Assembly: GCF_000430765.1 (NCBI RefSeq)
Contig: NZ_AUMQ01000022.1
Span: 62,001 to 126,000, forward strand
Origin: Peribacillus kribbensis DSM 17871
Lineage (GTDB): Bacteria; Bacillota; Bacilli; Bacillales; DSM-1321
DNA length: 64,000 nucleotides
Direction: 5' to 3'
Shown: one piece after another, positions 1 through 8,635 of the stretch
How positions within the stretch are numbered: position 1 is the stretch's first letter
Layout: every line of letters starts with the position of its first letter
Program-made: the position numbers and the translations under genes
The notes under the pieces: generated by a model
What the model saw: the letters and a program-made list of their open reading frames with translations, nothing else
The model's database searches: none
What the model was told of the DNA's origin: nothing

Positions 1-695
1 TGTTCCTTTGAGTTAGGAAGCAGGAATCCCCAGCGGTCACTATCATATTTCATGATGCCGTCTGTTTCCCTGAGGTATTTATCCATCGTCTTTTCTAAGC
101 CCATTTTGCCGGTGTAGTCCGTCTTCTTGGTCTCTTCATTGTATTTGCCTTCAACAAAGCCAATAACATGAGAGGCGAATACCCCATTTGGATAAAATCT
201 CTTAGAATCGCGCTGGAACATGATCCCCGGGAGCTTCAATGCATCGATTTTGCTTTTTGTCTGATGAGAAATGTCCTTTCCCGCTGTTCCAAACTCAACT
301 TGGAATACTCCCTTTTTGGTCAGCCTCTTATAAATGTCTTCCTCATCCATGTTTATGTACTGCGCCAGCTCTTCTGCTGTTTTCTTTGGGTCTGTCACAT
401 GTTTTGGATGCTTCAGGGATGATGTCACCGAGGGGTCAAGAATGGCGGTCAGCTTATAGGAGACCGTATCCTCGGCGATCGCCTCTCCATTCCGGTCTAC
501 AATGCTCCCCCTGTGGGCTTCAAGAATATCCTCCCGAAGGTATTTCGTTTCAAGCTTCCTCCCCAGAGCCGTTCCGCCTGCTTCCTCTGTCACCTGGATA
601 TACAAAAACCTGCCTGCCAAAATAAAAAAGAGCAGCCCAAATATGAAGAATAGGAATACTGCCCCTGTAGAAATATTTTTTTGCTTGTTCTGCAT
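1..695 (-). CDS. pbpB: Penicillin-binding protein 2B, 5' part only
   Basis: This is the first 231 codons of a class B penicillin-binding protein, the membrane-anchored transpeptidase that cross-links septal peptidoglycan. The rest runs off the left edge, so the catalytic SxxK serine is not visible. A single membrane anchor spans about residues 11-33. The PBP dimerisation region follows, with the conserved RGSIVDRNG motif at about 62-70. The start ATG shares one base with the ftsL stop (TAATG), which implies translational coupling. The order mraZ-rsmH-ftsL-pbpB is the usual Firmicutes dcw start, which fixes the identity. Truncation here is an artefact of the window. Confidence 0.9.
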   Translation of the reverse strand, partial: MQNKQKNISTGAVFLFFIFGLLFFILAGRFLYIQVTEEAGGTALGRKLETKYLREDILEAHRGSIVDRNGEAIAEDTVSYKLTAILDPSVTSSLKHPKHVTDPKKTAEELAQYINMDEEDIYKRLTKKGVFQVEFGTAGKDISHQTKSKIDALKLPGIMFQRDSKRFYPNGVFASHVIGFVEGKYNEETKKTDYTGKMGLEKTMDKYLRETDGIMKYDSDRWGFLLPNSKE

Positions 696-1048
696 TAGTC
701 CTGCACAACCTTAACATTGTTCTGGTTTAATTTAAGGCCCAATTCTTTCGCCTTTTTCCAGATTCTTTCATAGGTGCTTAATTCACTTACCTGGACCTTC
801 AGGTCGTTATTCACTTTCTGCTGATTGTCTATCTTTCCCTCAACCTGCTGTATTTCCTTGTTTTCGTTATAGATTGAAGATTGATTGGCTATTATTTTAA
901 CTCCAGCTCCAACAACCAGTAAAGCAAAAACCACAAGCAGGATTTTTTCCCCAAAGGTAATCCCAGTTTTCTTCTGGATGACCCTCTGCACCTTTTTCGC
1001 TGGTGCTTCCTGCTGCTGTTCCTGAACTTTTTTTGCAACGGTGCTCAT
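695..1048 (-). CDS. ftsL: Cell division protein FtsL
   Basis: A 117-residue bitopic membrane protein, the size and layout of FtsL. It has a charged, Lys/Gln-rich cytosolic N-terminus, one transmembrane helix at about 35-54, and an extracytoplasmic heptad-like coiled coil (about 60-110). FtsL partners DivIC and FtsB-like proteins in the divisome and is a turnover-controlled division factor in Bacillus. A good ribosome site (GAGGGGGG) precedes the ATG. The gene lies 90 bp after rsmH and overlaps pbpB by one base. Sequence conservation in FtsL is low, so position and topology carry much of the call. Confidence 0.9.
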   Translation of the reverse strand: MSTVAKKVQEQQQEAPAKKVQRVIQKKTGITFGEKILLVVFALLVVGAGVKIIANQSSIYNENKEIQQVEGKIDNQQKVNNDLKVQVSELSTYERIWKKAKELGLKLNQNNVKVVQD

Positions 1049-1138
1049 CTTTGTCCCCCCTCAAAATCTTTTTCTATCGGTTGTATCCTTCTTTAGAAGG
1101 TTTATCTGCAAGATATATCGGCTTCTGCACCAGAAACT

Positions 1139-2101
1139 TTACATTTTTTTAGGGAAAATTTCCTGCATCTTTTCAGCTATCCGAAGCTTCGCTGAACGGG
1201 CACGGTTATTTTGTCCGAGCTCTTCCTCACTTGGGATGACAGGCTTTCTTGTAATGATTTTTATGATCGGCTTGTATTCATCCGGTATAACTGGCAGTCC
1301 AGGAGGCAGCGGAGGGATTTCACCTAACTTCTTGTACACTGTTTTGCAAATCCTGTCCTCCAGGGAATGAAAGGTGATTACGGATATTCTTCCGCCCGGG
1401 GCCAGAAGGCCGATGGACTGGTGAAGGGAGTCCTCAAAAACACCCAATTCATCATTCACCGCAATCCGGATTGCCTGAAAGATCCTCTTAGCTGGATGTC
1501 CCCCTTTTCTTCTTGCGGGAGCCGGTATTCCTTCCTTAATCAGTTCTACCAATTCAAAAGTAGTTTCAATAGGTTTGATATCCCTGGCAGCCTCGATTTT
1601 CCTGGCAATCTGCTTAGAGAATTTCTCCTCTCCATATTGGAAGAAAATCCGGGTCAAATCTTGAAAGGTCCAGGTATTGACTACATCATACGCTGAAAAC
1701 TTTGCACTTAAGTCCATCCTCATATCAAGCGGTGCGTCATGATGATAGCTGAATCCCCTCTCAGGGGTATCGAGCTGGGGGGAGGAAACTCCCAGATCAT
1801 AGATGATCCCGTCAACCTTATGTACGCCGCGGGCTTCCAATTCTTCAGCAATGTGCTTGAAGTTTCTTTGGATAATGGTTACCTGTTCCCCATATCTCTC
1901 AAGTTTTTTTCGGGCATTTTCCACTGCTGTTTCATCCTGGTCAAATGCATACAGCTTTCCCTGCGGCGAGAGCATGGACAATAGGTATTCACTATGGCCC
2001 GCTCCTCCCATGGTACAATCCACATAAATTCCATCAGGCTTAATATTCAAGCCTTCCACCGTCTCTTTCAGCAGAACGGTAGTATGTTGAAACACTGACA
2101 T
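1139..2101 (-). CDS. rsmH: 16S rRNA (cytosine1402-N4)-methyltransferase RsmH
   Basis: An S-adenosylmethionine-dependent methyltransferase (MraW) that modifies C1402 in the 30S decoding region. The SAM-binding motif ([11 protein letters not shown]) lies near residue 30. The conserved segments [27 protein letters not shown] and [10 protein letters not shown] are all present. I place the start at the ATG giving [11 protein letters not shown], for 320 residues. This matches the family N-terminus and has GGATGTGG upstream. A longer in-frame reading adds 23 residues that overlap mraZ and lack family support. It lies 52 bp after mraZ and is probably co-transcribed with it. Confidence 0.95.
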   Translation of the reverse strand: MSVFQHTTVLLKETVEGLNIKPDGIYVDCTMGGAGHSEYLLSMLSPQGKLYAFDQDETAVENARKKLERYGEQVTIIQRNFKHIAEELEARGVHKVDGIIYDLGVSSPQLDTPERGFSYHHDAPLDMRMDLSAKFSAYDVVNTWTFQDLTRIFFQYGEEKFSKQIARKIEAARDIKPIETTFELVELIKEGIPAPARRKGGHPAKRIFQAIRIAVNDELGVFEDSLHQSIGLLAPGGRISVITFHSLEDRICKTVYKKLGEIPPLPPGLPVIPDEYKPIIKIITRKPVIPSEEELGQNNRARSAKLRIAEKMQEIFPKKM

Positions 2102-2153
2102 AAATCCACATCCAATCGAATGAACATAATCATTTTGCGAAAAAAGCTGAACA

Positions 2154-2585
2154 CTAGATATCAAAGCCAATCATATTTTCAGCGATTTCTGCAAAAGAAT
2201 CTTCGGAATTTGTAAAATAGTCTTCCCAAAGAGGTTTGCTCCAAATCTCAATTCGATTGGAAACTCCGAGAATCACACATTCTTTTTCTAAATGGGCGTA
2301 AGCGGTCAGCGGCGAAGGGATATTGATGCGTCCCTGTTTATCGAGTTCACATTCGGTGGCTCCTGAAAAAAAGAACCTGGTGAAAGCTCGCGCATCCTTC
2401 TTGGTAAGCGGCAGAGCTTTTAGTTTTTCTTCAAGCAATTTCCACTCTTCTTTGGGATAGCCAAACAAACATTGATCAAGTCCTCGGGTGAGCACAAAAT
2501 CTTCTCCCAGGCTGTCACGAAACTTGGCAGGCACGATGATCCTGCCTTTGATATCAATGTTATGATGGTATTCGCCCATGAACAT
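2154..2585 (-). CDS. mraZ: Transcriptional regulator MraZ
   Basis: A 143-residue protein with two AbrB-like MraZ repeats, each carrying the D-x-K-GRI-(V/N)-(I)P signature (residues about 12-19 and 82-89). MraZ is a DNA-binding ring that represses or tunes its own dcw operon. The start MFMGEYHH matches B. subtilis MraZ. It is the first gene of the division cluster here, so the operon promoter should lie just upstream, where two AAAGTGGGGG elements sit. The family and the neighbourhood leave little doubt. Confidence 0.96.
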   Translation of the reverse strand: MFMGEYHHNIDIKGRIIVPAKFRDSLGEDFVLTRGLDQCLFGYPKEEWKLLEEKLKALPLTKKDARAFTRFFFSGATECELDKQGRINIPSPLTAYAHLEKECVILGVSNRIEIWSKPLWEDYFTNSEDSFAEIAENMIGFDI

Positions 2586-2588
2586 CTG

Positions 2589-2636
2589 CCACTACCCCCA
2601 CTTTCTATTCTCAATGTACCACATCCCCCCACTTTT
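2589..2636 (-). promoter_or_regulatory. Probable MraZ operator upstream of mraZ
   Basis: Read on the minus strand, two copies of AAAGTGGGGG occur with their edges 31 bp apart (about three helical turns), each followed by a second GTGG. MraZ proteins are known to bind clustered short repeats of the TGGGN or AAAGTGK kind in front of mraZ. The proximal copy runs into the mraZ ribosome-binding region, so binding there could also affect translation. Operator function is inferred from the match and position. Confidence 0.7.
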
Positions 2637-2753
2637 CACCACAATTTTATAGATGAAAACCAGTTTGTAAAAAACTTTTAATATAGACATGGAAATGCTT
2701 CAAAACCATCCCAGGAAGAGGAGATATTTACAGGTCCCCGAGAAATAAAAAAA

Positions 2754-2779
2754 GATCCGGAATGATCTCATCCCGAATC
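2754..2779 (-). terminator. Terminator of the panE-DUF3397-bshC unit
   Basis: A 12-bp stem with G-U pairs (GATTCGGGATGA / TCATTCCGGATC) followed on the minus strand by a run of seven T. It lies directly after the bshC stop. Confidence 0.75.
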
Positions 2780-2790
2780 CTTTCTGCCCT

Positions 2791-4413
2791 TTATAAATAG
2801 ACAGCTTTATGTTTGTTATTAAATTCATAATCCTTTTCAGCAAGCTTCTGCACGAGGTCAGGATATTTATTAAGGAAATAAAATGGATTCCAGATCCGCT
2901 CCTGAGGAGAATTCCCAGGATAAAGGGATGCTGCTGCACGCTCATATTTACGGATAATGATCGAATACTTCATTCTGTTTGCGCCGTCCGCTTTGTCGTG
3001 TATGAATTCCAGCTGCTTCTGGATCAATTCCTGATTCTTCTTAAGCAGCGGCTCAAGGGCAGCATCAATGGTCAAGGCATGGCTGGAAAAATCGGCATGA
3101 GCTTTTTGGACACTTTCCAGCATATGCTGGTAGAGATTTTCTAGATTCTCATCTTTTATTTTTTCAATGAATTGCTGCAGGGATTCATCTGTCTTCCCTG
3201 TTAAAACATCCTCCAGGCTCAAGCCGAGATCGTCTAGATCGGCCGCAATCGGTCTTTCAACAAGAGTGAAATTCAGCCGGGGAACGATCGGAGGCATTTT
3301 CATCTCAAACAGCTCAAATGCCTTCTTCAATTCGGCCCAATAGGCCGCTTCTCCCGGACCGGCAATGAAGGCAAGCACAGGGAAAACAGATTCCTGCATC
3401 AACGGCCTCGTCACCACGTTGTTGCTGAGAGCTTCCGGCCCTGTTTCAGCTATATGCAAAAGCTCCGCTTCTGTGAAAGACTGGCCAGGTGCGGTAAAGC
3501 CTCCTCTGCCGTCCAGTTCTAACAGGGATCTTTCTTTATCGGTCAAATCATAATAAAACAGGTTGGCTGCATTTCCAGACATTTCAATGGCTTTTTTATA
3601 CCCTTCTGAAGCAATGAATTCCTGCTGCTCCAGAACAGCTGCTGTTATTTCCGGAGCTTTTTTGATCATGGTTGTGAAATAGCCGCTTTCAAGCCCGCGA
3701 AGCCTGATATCACTGGCATCAATAAGCAGCAGGCCATATTCTTTAAACCATTCGTGCATCAGCCTTGCGAAGAAATCCACAAAATTGCGTGAATTCTTCA
3801 GTATTTCTTTCATTCCAGAAATCAACGCATTGGTATGGTCGGTCTCTCCATAGCTCTCAAAAATACGCTCTACCCAGGAGACTGCCGTTTCATAGTCGAG
3901 CCCTATATCAGATACCATCGGTTTCCCGGCTGAATAATAAGGGTATGAGGTTTTCTCCGGCCTGCCGTTTTTCAGGATATACACATGATTAACTTCCTGA
4001 TAATCATGATCTTCCCCCGCGATCCAGAATACAGGGACCACCTTTTTATTCAGTGCCTTCTCCTGCTGTCTGGCAAGGGAGATAACGGATATAGCCTTAT
4101 GTATGGTATATAAAGGCCCGCTTAAAAGTCCTGCCTGCTGGCCGCCTACCACAGCTACCGTCCCAGCCTCTTTTAAAGCTTCTATGTTTTGATGAACACG
4201 CTCATTTATTTCAAGCGGGCGCATGAACTCCCGGATTGCTTCTGAAAGCTCAGTTCTATAAAACTGGCGGTTCATTAACTCGCTATATCTTTTTTCATAA
4301 ACTTTTTCATCATTCAAGTCATAATGAAAAAAATTATCCGTCTTTAGCCTGCCGCTGGTATAATCAGATGCAAATTGATTGATTGAAGGCAAGACAAGAT
4401 CCTTAATTTCCAT
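2791..4413 (-). CDS. bshC: Bacillithiol biosynthesis protein BshC (putative cysteine ligase)
   Basis: A 540-residue protein, full length for BshC/YllA, thought to add cysteine to glucosaminyl-malate in the last step of bacillithiol synthesis. It has the Rossmann-like core with VAVVGGQQAGLLSGPLYT (about 87-104) and the FWIAGEDHDYQEVNH segment (about 128-142). A long helical coiled-coil segment near residues 390-480 is typical of the family, where it mediates dimerisation. The cytosol is the site of action. It sits immediately upstream of mraZ, as in other Bacillus genomes. It is probably the last gene of a small operon with panE and DUF3397. Confidence 0.95.
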   Translation of the reverse strand: MEIKDLVLPSINQFASDYTSGRLKTDNFFHYDLNDEKVYEKRYSELMNRQFYRTELSEAIREFMRPLEINERVHQNIEALKEAGTVAVVGGQQAGLLSGPLYTIHKAISVISLARQQEKALNKKVVPVFWIAGEDHDYQEVNHVYILKNGRPEKTSYPYYSAGKPMVSDIGLDYETAVSWVERIFESYGETDHTNALISGMKEILKNSRNFVDFFARLMHEWFKEYGLLLIDASDIRLRGLESGYFTTMIKKAPEITAAVLEQQEFIASEGYKKAIEMSGNAANLFYYDLTDKERSLLELDGRGGFTAPGQSFTEAELLHIAETGPEALSNNVVTRPLMQESVFPVLAFIAGPGEAAYWAELKKAFELFEMKMPPIVPRLNFTLVERPIAADLDDLGLSLEDVLTGKTDESLQQFIEKIKDENLENLYQHMLESVQKAHADFSSHALTIDAALEPLLKKNQELIQKQLEFIHDKADGANRMKYSIIIRKYERAAASLYPGNSPQERIWNPFYFLNKYPDLVQKLAEKDYEFNNKHKAVYL

Positions 4414-4517
4414 AGAGTACTTCCTTTCTCTCTAACTTACCTTTTAAAAGTATATCACCCAGCCTGGCTTAAAACAAAAAAACAGTCCCAAAAACGGGAG
4501 GTTTGGAAGGAAATTCT

Positions 4518-4907
4518 TCAAATAAGCATTACCGTTATTCTTTGAATCGTCCCATATAGGACCAGAACTACATACGCAATAAAGAAAAATAAAAAATTCA
4601 TTCTGAGAAAACCCTTGAAAATCCGGCTGAAATCAATTTCCTTCCGGTATTTATAATTCATGACCGTAACTGCTGCGGCTACAGCGAGCAGCACGATGCA
4701 TAGAAATCCGGTAAAAGAGACGCCCCAAATCACCTTAATGAGATAGTGCACAGACAACACCAGGAAAAGAACAGTAATATCAGCAGAAGTCTGTACAGAC
4801 CTGCGATGGTTTTTAGTGATTTGTTTCAGAACGGTAAAACTGATTATGTAGCTGATAAGCGGCACCGTAATGAGCGTAGCAGCCAGAATGGACACTATGG
4901 TCGCCAT
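4518..4907 (-). CDS. DUF3397 family membrane protein
   Basis: A 129-residue integral membrane protein with four predicted hydrophobic helices (about 4-27, 44-60, 65-84 and 102-125) separated by short basic loops. It resembles the small DUF3397 proteins found beside panE and bshC in Bacillaceae. Its function is unknown. The start codon directly abuts the panE stop (TAGATG), so it is almost certainly translated from the same message. The ribosome site GGGAGG lies inside the end of panE. A weak CCC/GGG hairpin with a T-run follows at about 4483-4500. Confidence 0.75.
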   Translation of the reverse strand: MATIVSILAATLITVPLISYIISFTVLKQITKNHRRSVQTSADITVLFLVLSVHYLIKVIWGVSFTGFLCIVLLAVAAAVTVMNYKYRKEIDFSRIFKGFLRMNFLFFFIAYVVLVLYGTIQRITVMLI

Positions 4908-5789
4908 CTATTTCCTCCCCTTAAGCTCCTTCCCTTTTATCATGCTGTATAAATATTTTGACAGGGCCGGCTCTATTCTCTTTTTTTCCCCTACTCCCAG
5001 TACATACCCCAGGATTGAATCAATTTCTGTCTGTCTTTCTTCTTCTATATCACGAAGCATGGAGGATTTATTTCCGGCGGTTGCCTTGCATACGCTGACA
5101 ATATGATCAAAATGCTCCTCTTTGTGCTCTATTTCCAAAACATTCATAACTTCATCAAACAAGGCAAGGAACAAGCTATGAAAATGAGAGTTGGTCAAAA
5201 GCTCCCCGTTCGCTGCTCCCAGGACGGCAGTTAAGGGATTAATACAGACATTCACTATAAGTTTTTTCAACATCATATTATAATAATCCTTCTCCCTGAC
5301 GAAACGAAAATTTTTTTCGTCCCCATTCAGATCGAATTCGGATGGTTCGCCACGGAATATGGCTGTCCTGGTTACCCCGATGCCAGTATGCTGAACATGA
5401 TTTGCGCTTTTCTTCAGCGCTCCGTGCTCAGTGATTCCTATTCCTATATTCTTTGTGCTCAAATGCTGCAGCCTTGTGAGATGCCCCATGCCATTCTGCA
5501 TGAATAACACTGGACATCCGGCTTTCTCTATATAAGGCATCACACTGTCCAAATGATATTCTTTCACGCATACAAGGAGCAGATCTTCCCCCGAGGAAAG
5601 CTCACTCACGGGCAGGGATTCAACATGGATGACGGAGAAATGTCCCTCCGCTTCTAAAACAATACCATTCTCCCTGACGGCAGCTGCCTGCTTTTCGGTC
5701 CTGGTATAAAGAGTAACATGATAATCTTTTGATAAATACGAGCAAAAAAGCAGGCCGATGGACCCGCCGCCAATGACACCTATATTCAT
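4908..5789 (-). CDS. panE: 2-dehydropantoate 2-reductase (ketopantoate reductase)
   Basis: A 293-residue NADPH-dependent reductase that makes pantoate for vitamin B5/CoA synthesis. The nucleotide-binding GxGxxG motif is at residues 7-12 (GGGSIG), QNG is at 98-100, and the KKL-VN-x3-N segment with the likely catalytic lysine is at 175-184. It corresponds to B. subtilis YlbQ by position as well as sequence. Some Bacillaceae carry more than one KPR homologue, so it may not be the only one in the genome. It heads the panE-DUF3397-bshC set. Confidence 0.88.
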   Translation of the reverse strand: MNIGVIGGGSIGLLFCSYLSKDYHVTLYTRTEKQAAAVRENGIVLEAEGHFSVIHVESLPVSELSSGEDLLLVCVKEYHLDSVMPYIEKAGCPVLFMQNGMGHLTRLQHLSTKNIGIGITEHGALKKSANHVQHTGIGVTRTAIFRGEPSEFDLNGDEKNFRFVREKDYYNMMLKKLIVNVCINPLTAVLGAANGELLTNSHFHSLFLALFDEVMNVLEIEHKEEHFDHIVSVCKATAGNKSSMLRDIEEERQTEIDSILGYVLGVGEKKRIEPALSKYLYSMIKGKELKGRK

Positions 5790-5987
5790 TCGTAACGTCT
5801 CCTGGTAATACTTTTCTCTTCATATTAACAAACATAAAGTATAACGGAAATAGAATAACAGAAAAGTTTCGGAAACGGCTTTAAGAAAACGGGGGATCCA
5901 TAAAGGAGAGATGGCATGTTTTTAATTAGGGGTGGGGTTTGTTTAAAGAAATACGGGGGTAGCATATCATTTCATAAACTCATAGTC

Positions 5988-6082
5988 AGGCTGTCTCATT
6001 ATTATGGCATCAGTTTCGCATGGCTTCTTCAGGGTTTATCATTCGCCATGAAGATTCTGATGCCGCCTTCCCGAGACAGCCT
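5988..6082. repeat. Long imperfect palindrome after rsfA
   Basis: Outer arms AGGCTGTCTC / GAGACAGCCT enclose a second pair, GGCATCAG / CTGATGCC, and a third near CATGGC / GCCATG. Nearly the whole 95 bp can fold back on itself. It lies just past the rsfA stop and could serve as its terminator, but no long T-run follows. The remaining bases between panE and this element show nothing I recognise. The outer arm sequence recurs at other gene ends in this window. Confidence 0.6.
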
Positions 6083-6089
6083 CAACCGT

Positions 6090-6731
6090 CTACTTTTTAA
6101 CTCTTTCAAGGTTACCGTTTTTATCCATTTGAAACCTCACATTCGAATCTTTAGACTCTTCCTCTAGAAAAATCAGCTTTCTCGCCCTTTCCATAATTCC
6201 GATCAGCGCCCTGTAATCTTCTTCTACAGTTTGCAATTTTTCTTGTAGCTGCTTATTGATATTGACCACATTCTCATAATCTGCCTTTAATGCCGCCAGC
6301 TCCTGCTTGATATTGTCATTTTCCGCGCCACTCCCATAATCCTGGTCGTATTGGACCAAAAACTGAATCACATCATGAAGATTGGCCGGCGGATCCTGAA
6401 GAAATCCAGGACGGGCAGGCATAGCCGTCTCTTCAGGAGGATGATTATGCTTCTCGAGCTGAATCTGGACGGCAGCCTGGACGGGTGCTTCCAGATTCTT
6501 TTTCTTACTCTGCTTTCTTTGCTTTTTCGCAAGCTCAATCCCCGATTTATATTGCTTTCTTACATATGAATTCCATCTAAAGCCGCAGGCCGCAGAAGTG
6601 CGGGAAAGCTTCTTGCCTACCTCCTCAAAAGCTTTTAGCTGGGTGCTGCCTTCTCTTATATGACGCAAAACTACCTCTGCAAGCAAAAGGTCTTCATCCT
6701 GTGACCAGGCATCCTGTCGGGCAATGGACAT
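6090..6731 (-). CDS. rsfA: RsfA/YlbO family prespore transcription factor
   Basis: The N-terminal 60 residues form a Myb/SANT-like DNA-binding domain (RQDAWSQDEDLLLAEVVL, then RTSAACGFRWNSYVRKQY). A basic linker and a C-terminal coiled coil (about 120-180) follow. In B. subtilis RsfA is a sigma-F-dependent regulator that fine-tunes prespore gene expression. I choose the second of two adjacent ATGs, because AAGGAG then lies 8 nt away and the N-terminus (MSIARQDAW) aligns with the homologue. The alternative ATG is one codon upstream. RsfA has paralogues, so the exact orthologue is not certain. Confidence 0.88.
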   Translation of the reverse strand: MSIARQDAWSQDEDLLLAEVVLRHIREGSTQLKAFEEVGKKLSRTSAACGFRWNSYVRKQYKSGIELAKKQRKQSKKKNLEAPVQAAVQIQLEKHNHPPEETAMPARPGFLQDPPANLHDVIQFLVQYDQDYGSGAENDNIKQELAALKADYENVVNINKQLQEKLQTVEEDYRALIGIMERARKLIFLEEESKDSNVRFQMDKNGNLERVKK

Positions 6732-6824
6732 CATCTTCACTCCTTGCAAGTTTTACTTCATACATATGCACTTGCTAGAAAAGATAGAAGAAGAAAGACC
6801 GGATAAATCACTTTTCTTTTCCTT

Positions 6825-7583
6825 TTATTTTTGCTTCAGGAACCTTTTTACCGCTTCATGATGAGCTGGTTCTGCCCATAATTTTGCACATTGGAGGATT
6901 TCCTGGTCCATTCTACCTTTCAATCCGGATGCTTCCCATTTTCCCGCCACAATCCTTTTATAAGCTGTAAGCACTCCTAATTCCTTTTTCAACAGCCTGG
7001 TAAGAAAAGCATCCCATTTCCCGCTTTCATCATCAATAAAATCAATAAACCCCAGCCCTTTGGCTTCTGCAGCGCTGAATAAGCTTCCGCTTAAGAGAAA
7101 CGTGTGGGCGGAGCTGACTGAAAGCTTTTCATAAAGAATGGACCCTCCACCCCACCCTGTAGTGATCCCTAGATTCGCCTGAACAAAGCCTGCTTTTGCA
7201 TAAGGGACAGCTGCCCTGAGATCACAGGCAGCCGCAAGTTCACATCCACCTCCCACTGCAGTTCCATTCAGATAGGCAATAGTAGGTTTTTCCAGGGTAA
7301 GGAGCCGGTATAGAATCCCTCCCATTTTAGAGAGCATAGAGAGAGCTTCTTCTTTTGAATAGAGATGCTGAAACTCCTTTAAATCTCCTCCGGAACAAAA
7401 AGTCTGATTTCCCGCCCCGGTAATCATCAGCACTTTTACAAGCGGGTCCCCGGCCGCTCTAATCAGGGCTTCATCCAGCCTCTCCATCACCTCATGACTA
7501 ATGGCATTCCTTCTCTCAGGCCGGTTGATTTTCAGAACAAGGAGCCCCCCGTCTTCCAGAACACTCTCAATTGCCTCCCCCAT
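6825..7583 (-). CDS. Enoyl-CoA hydratase/isomerase (crotonase) family protein
   Basis: A crotonase-fold protein of 252 residues. The oxyanion-hole signature CSGGDLKEF lies near 63-71 and GTAVGGGCELAAACDLR near 107-123. One conserved glutamate is present in GGGCELA, but the usual second catalytic glutamate of true hydratases (P-E before LG) is replaced in FVQANLGITTGWGGG. This pattern fits decarboxylase- or isomerase-like crotonases better than a beta-oxidation hydratase. The start is the ATG with GGAGGAG a few bases upstream. The gene sits between rsfA and rpmF, where B. subtilis has none. The true substrate is unknown. Confidence 0.8.
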   Translation of the reverse strand: MGEAIESVLEDGGLLVLKINRPERRNAISHEVMERLDEALIRAAGDPLVKVLMITGAGNQTFCSGGDLKEFQHLYSKEEALSMLSKMGGILYRLLTLEKPTIAYLNGTAVGGGCELAAACDLRAAVPYAKAGFVQANLGITTGWGGGSILYEKLSVSSAHTFLLSGSLFSAAEAKGLGFIDFIDDESGKWDAFLTRLLKKELGVLTAYKRIVAGKWEASGLKGRMDQEILQCAKLWAEPAHHEAVKRFLKQK

Positions 7584-7651
7584 CAAACTCCTCCATCCAT
7601 ATAAATTCATCCTCCAAAACTCTAAAAAAAGCAACAAAGAATACAAAAAAA

Positions 7652-7675
7652 GCACAGAGAAATAATTCTCTGTGC
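7652..7675 (-). terminator. Terminator after rpmF
   Basis: A perfect 9-bp stem (GCACAGAGA / TCTCTGTGC) with a 6-nt loop and seven T on the minus strand, placed right after the rpmF stop. It ends the ylbN-rpmF message. Confidence 0.9.
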
Positions 7676-7685
7676 CGCAAATGTA

Positions 7686-7859
7686 TTATTTGCTGATAAC
7701 TTCTTTACCTTTATATGTTCCACATTCCTTACAAACTCGGTGAGCTAGTTTCATTTCACCGCAGTTAGGGCATGCTACCATACCTGGGACTTGGAGTTTA
7801 AAGTGTGTACGACGTTGTCTTTTTACAGTTTTAGAAGTTCTTCTAAATGGTACAGCCAT
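7686..7859 (-). CDS. rpmF: Ribosomal protein L32
   Basis: A 57-residue basic protein starting [10 protein letters not shown], the standard L32 N-terminus. It carries a four-cysteine zinc ribbon (CPNC and CKEC), which marks the zinc-binding C+ form. It is part of the large ribosomal subunit near the peptidyl transferase region. The start follows a perfect AAGGAGGTG site; an in-frame upstream codon is not needed. It lies downstream of ylbN, the usual bacterial pairing, and a strong terminator follows. Confidence 0.97.
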   Translation of the reverse strand: MAVPFRRTSKTVKRQRRTHFKLQVPGMVACPNCGEMKLAHRVCKECGTYKGKEVISK

Positions 7860-7925
7860 TATTCCCACCTCCTTAAAAAGAGTTAACAGGCTAAGAAACC
7901 TTGTTACAGGTTATCTTTCGCACTT

Positions 7926-8450
7926 TTACGAATTGTTGTTTTCATCGTTAAAGAAATTTGCCAGTTTTGCTAAACGAGGGTCAATTTTCTTCTTTTGATC
8001 TTCTTCAGTTACAACTTCCCAATCTTTCCCAGACTGCGGAGCCGCATCCTCTGAATCTGTATCATCACAAAATACCTGAATCGGTATTTCGATTAGAATA
8101 TTTTCTTTAATAACAGGCAATAAATCAATAGTGTCGCCTTCCACTGCAAAAGCATTTTCCGCATCGGAAACATCGTAAGCAGTATTTAAAAGAAAAGTTT
8201 CGATCGTTTCAATATCGATTGGAAATTCTACATCAACTAGAGTCCGCGAACAAGGAAGAATCAGCTTTCCTTTTATATGAAGATGAAAAGTCACTTTCGA
8301 AGAGCTGATATCCGCTCTTCCGGTGATATGCATAGGTGATGCATCACGGATTTGGGTATCCAGTTCTTTAATGTCTGATACATCTACATATTCATCAAGT
8401 TCAAGCTTTTTGTCCCGGAACTTCTGAAGTTGGGTAATTGTCCATTTCAA
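7926..8450 (-). CDS. ylbN: YlbN / YceD family (DUF177) protein
   Basis: A 174-residue DUF177 protein. The family is encoded with rpmF in most bacteria and is linked to 23S rRNA accumulation, although the mechanism is unclear. The conserved core CSRTLVDVEFPIDI lies near residue 70, and the acidic C-terminus ends with DPRLAKLANFF. I place the start at TTG (MKWTITQL), 6 nt from GAGGTG. An in-frame GTG three codons upstream overlaps that ribosome site. It is transcribed with rpmF and divergently from tmcAL. The 185-bp gap between them should hold both promoters. Confidence 0.9.
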   Translation of the reverse strand: MKWTITQLQKFRDKKLELDEYVDVSDIKELDTQIRDASPMHITGRADISSSKVTFHLHIKGKLILPCSRTLVDVEFPIDIETIETFLLNTAYDVSDAENAFAVEGDTIDLLPVIKENILIEIPIQVFCDDTDSEDAAPQSGKDWEVVTEEDQKKKIDPRLAKLANFFNDENNNS

Positions 8451-8635
8451 ATGAATCACCTCGGGTGAGCAACAAAAGTAATTATATCGGTCATTTAACC
8501 GTTTGTCAATATTTTTTCTTTACACTATAATAGAGAAAAAAAGCAAAGAAATTCCTTCTATAAAGTACATACATTTTAACATGATATATCAAAATGGCAA
8601 ATTATATGGATTTATAAAAAATAAAGAGGTGGACC

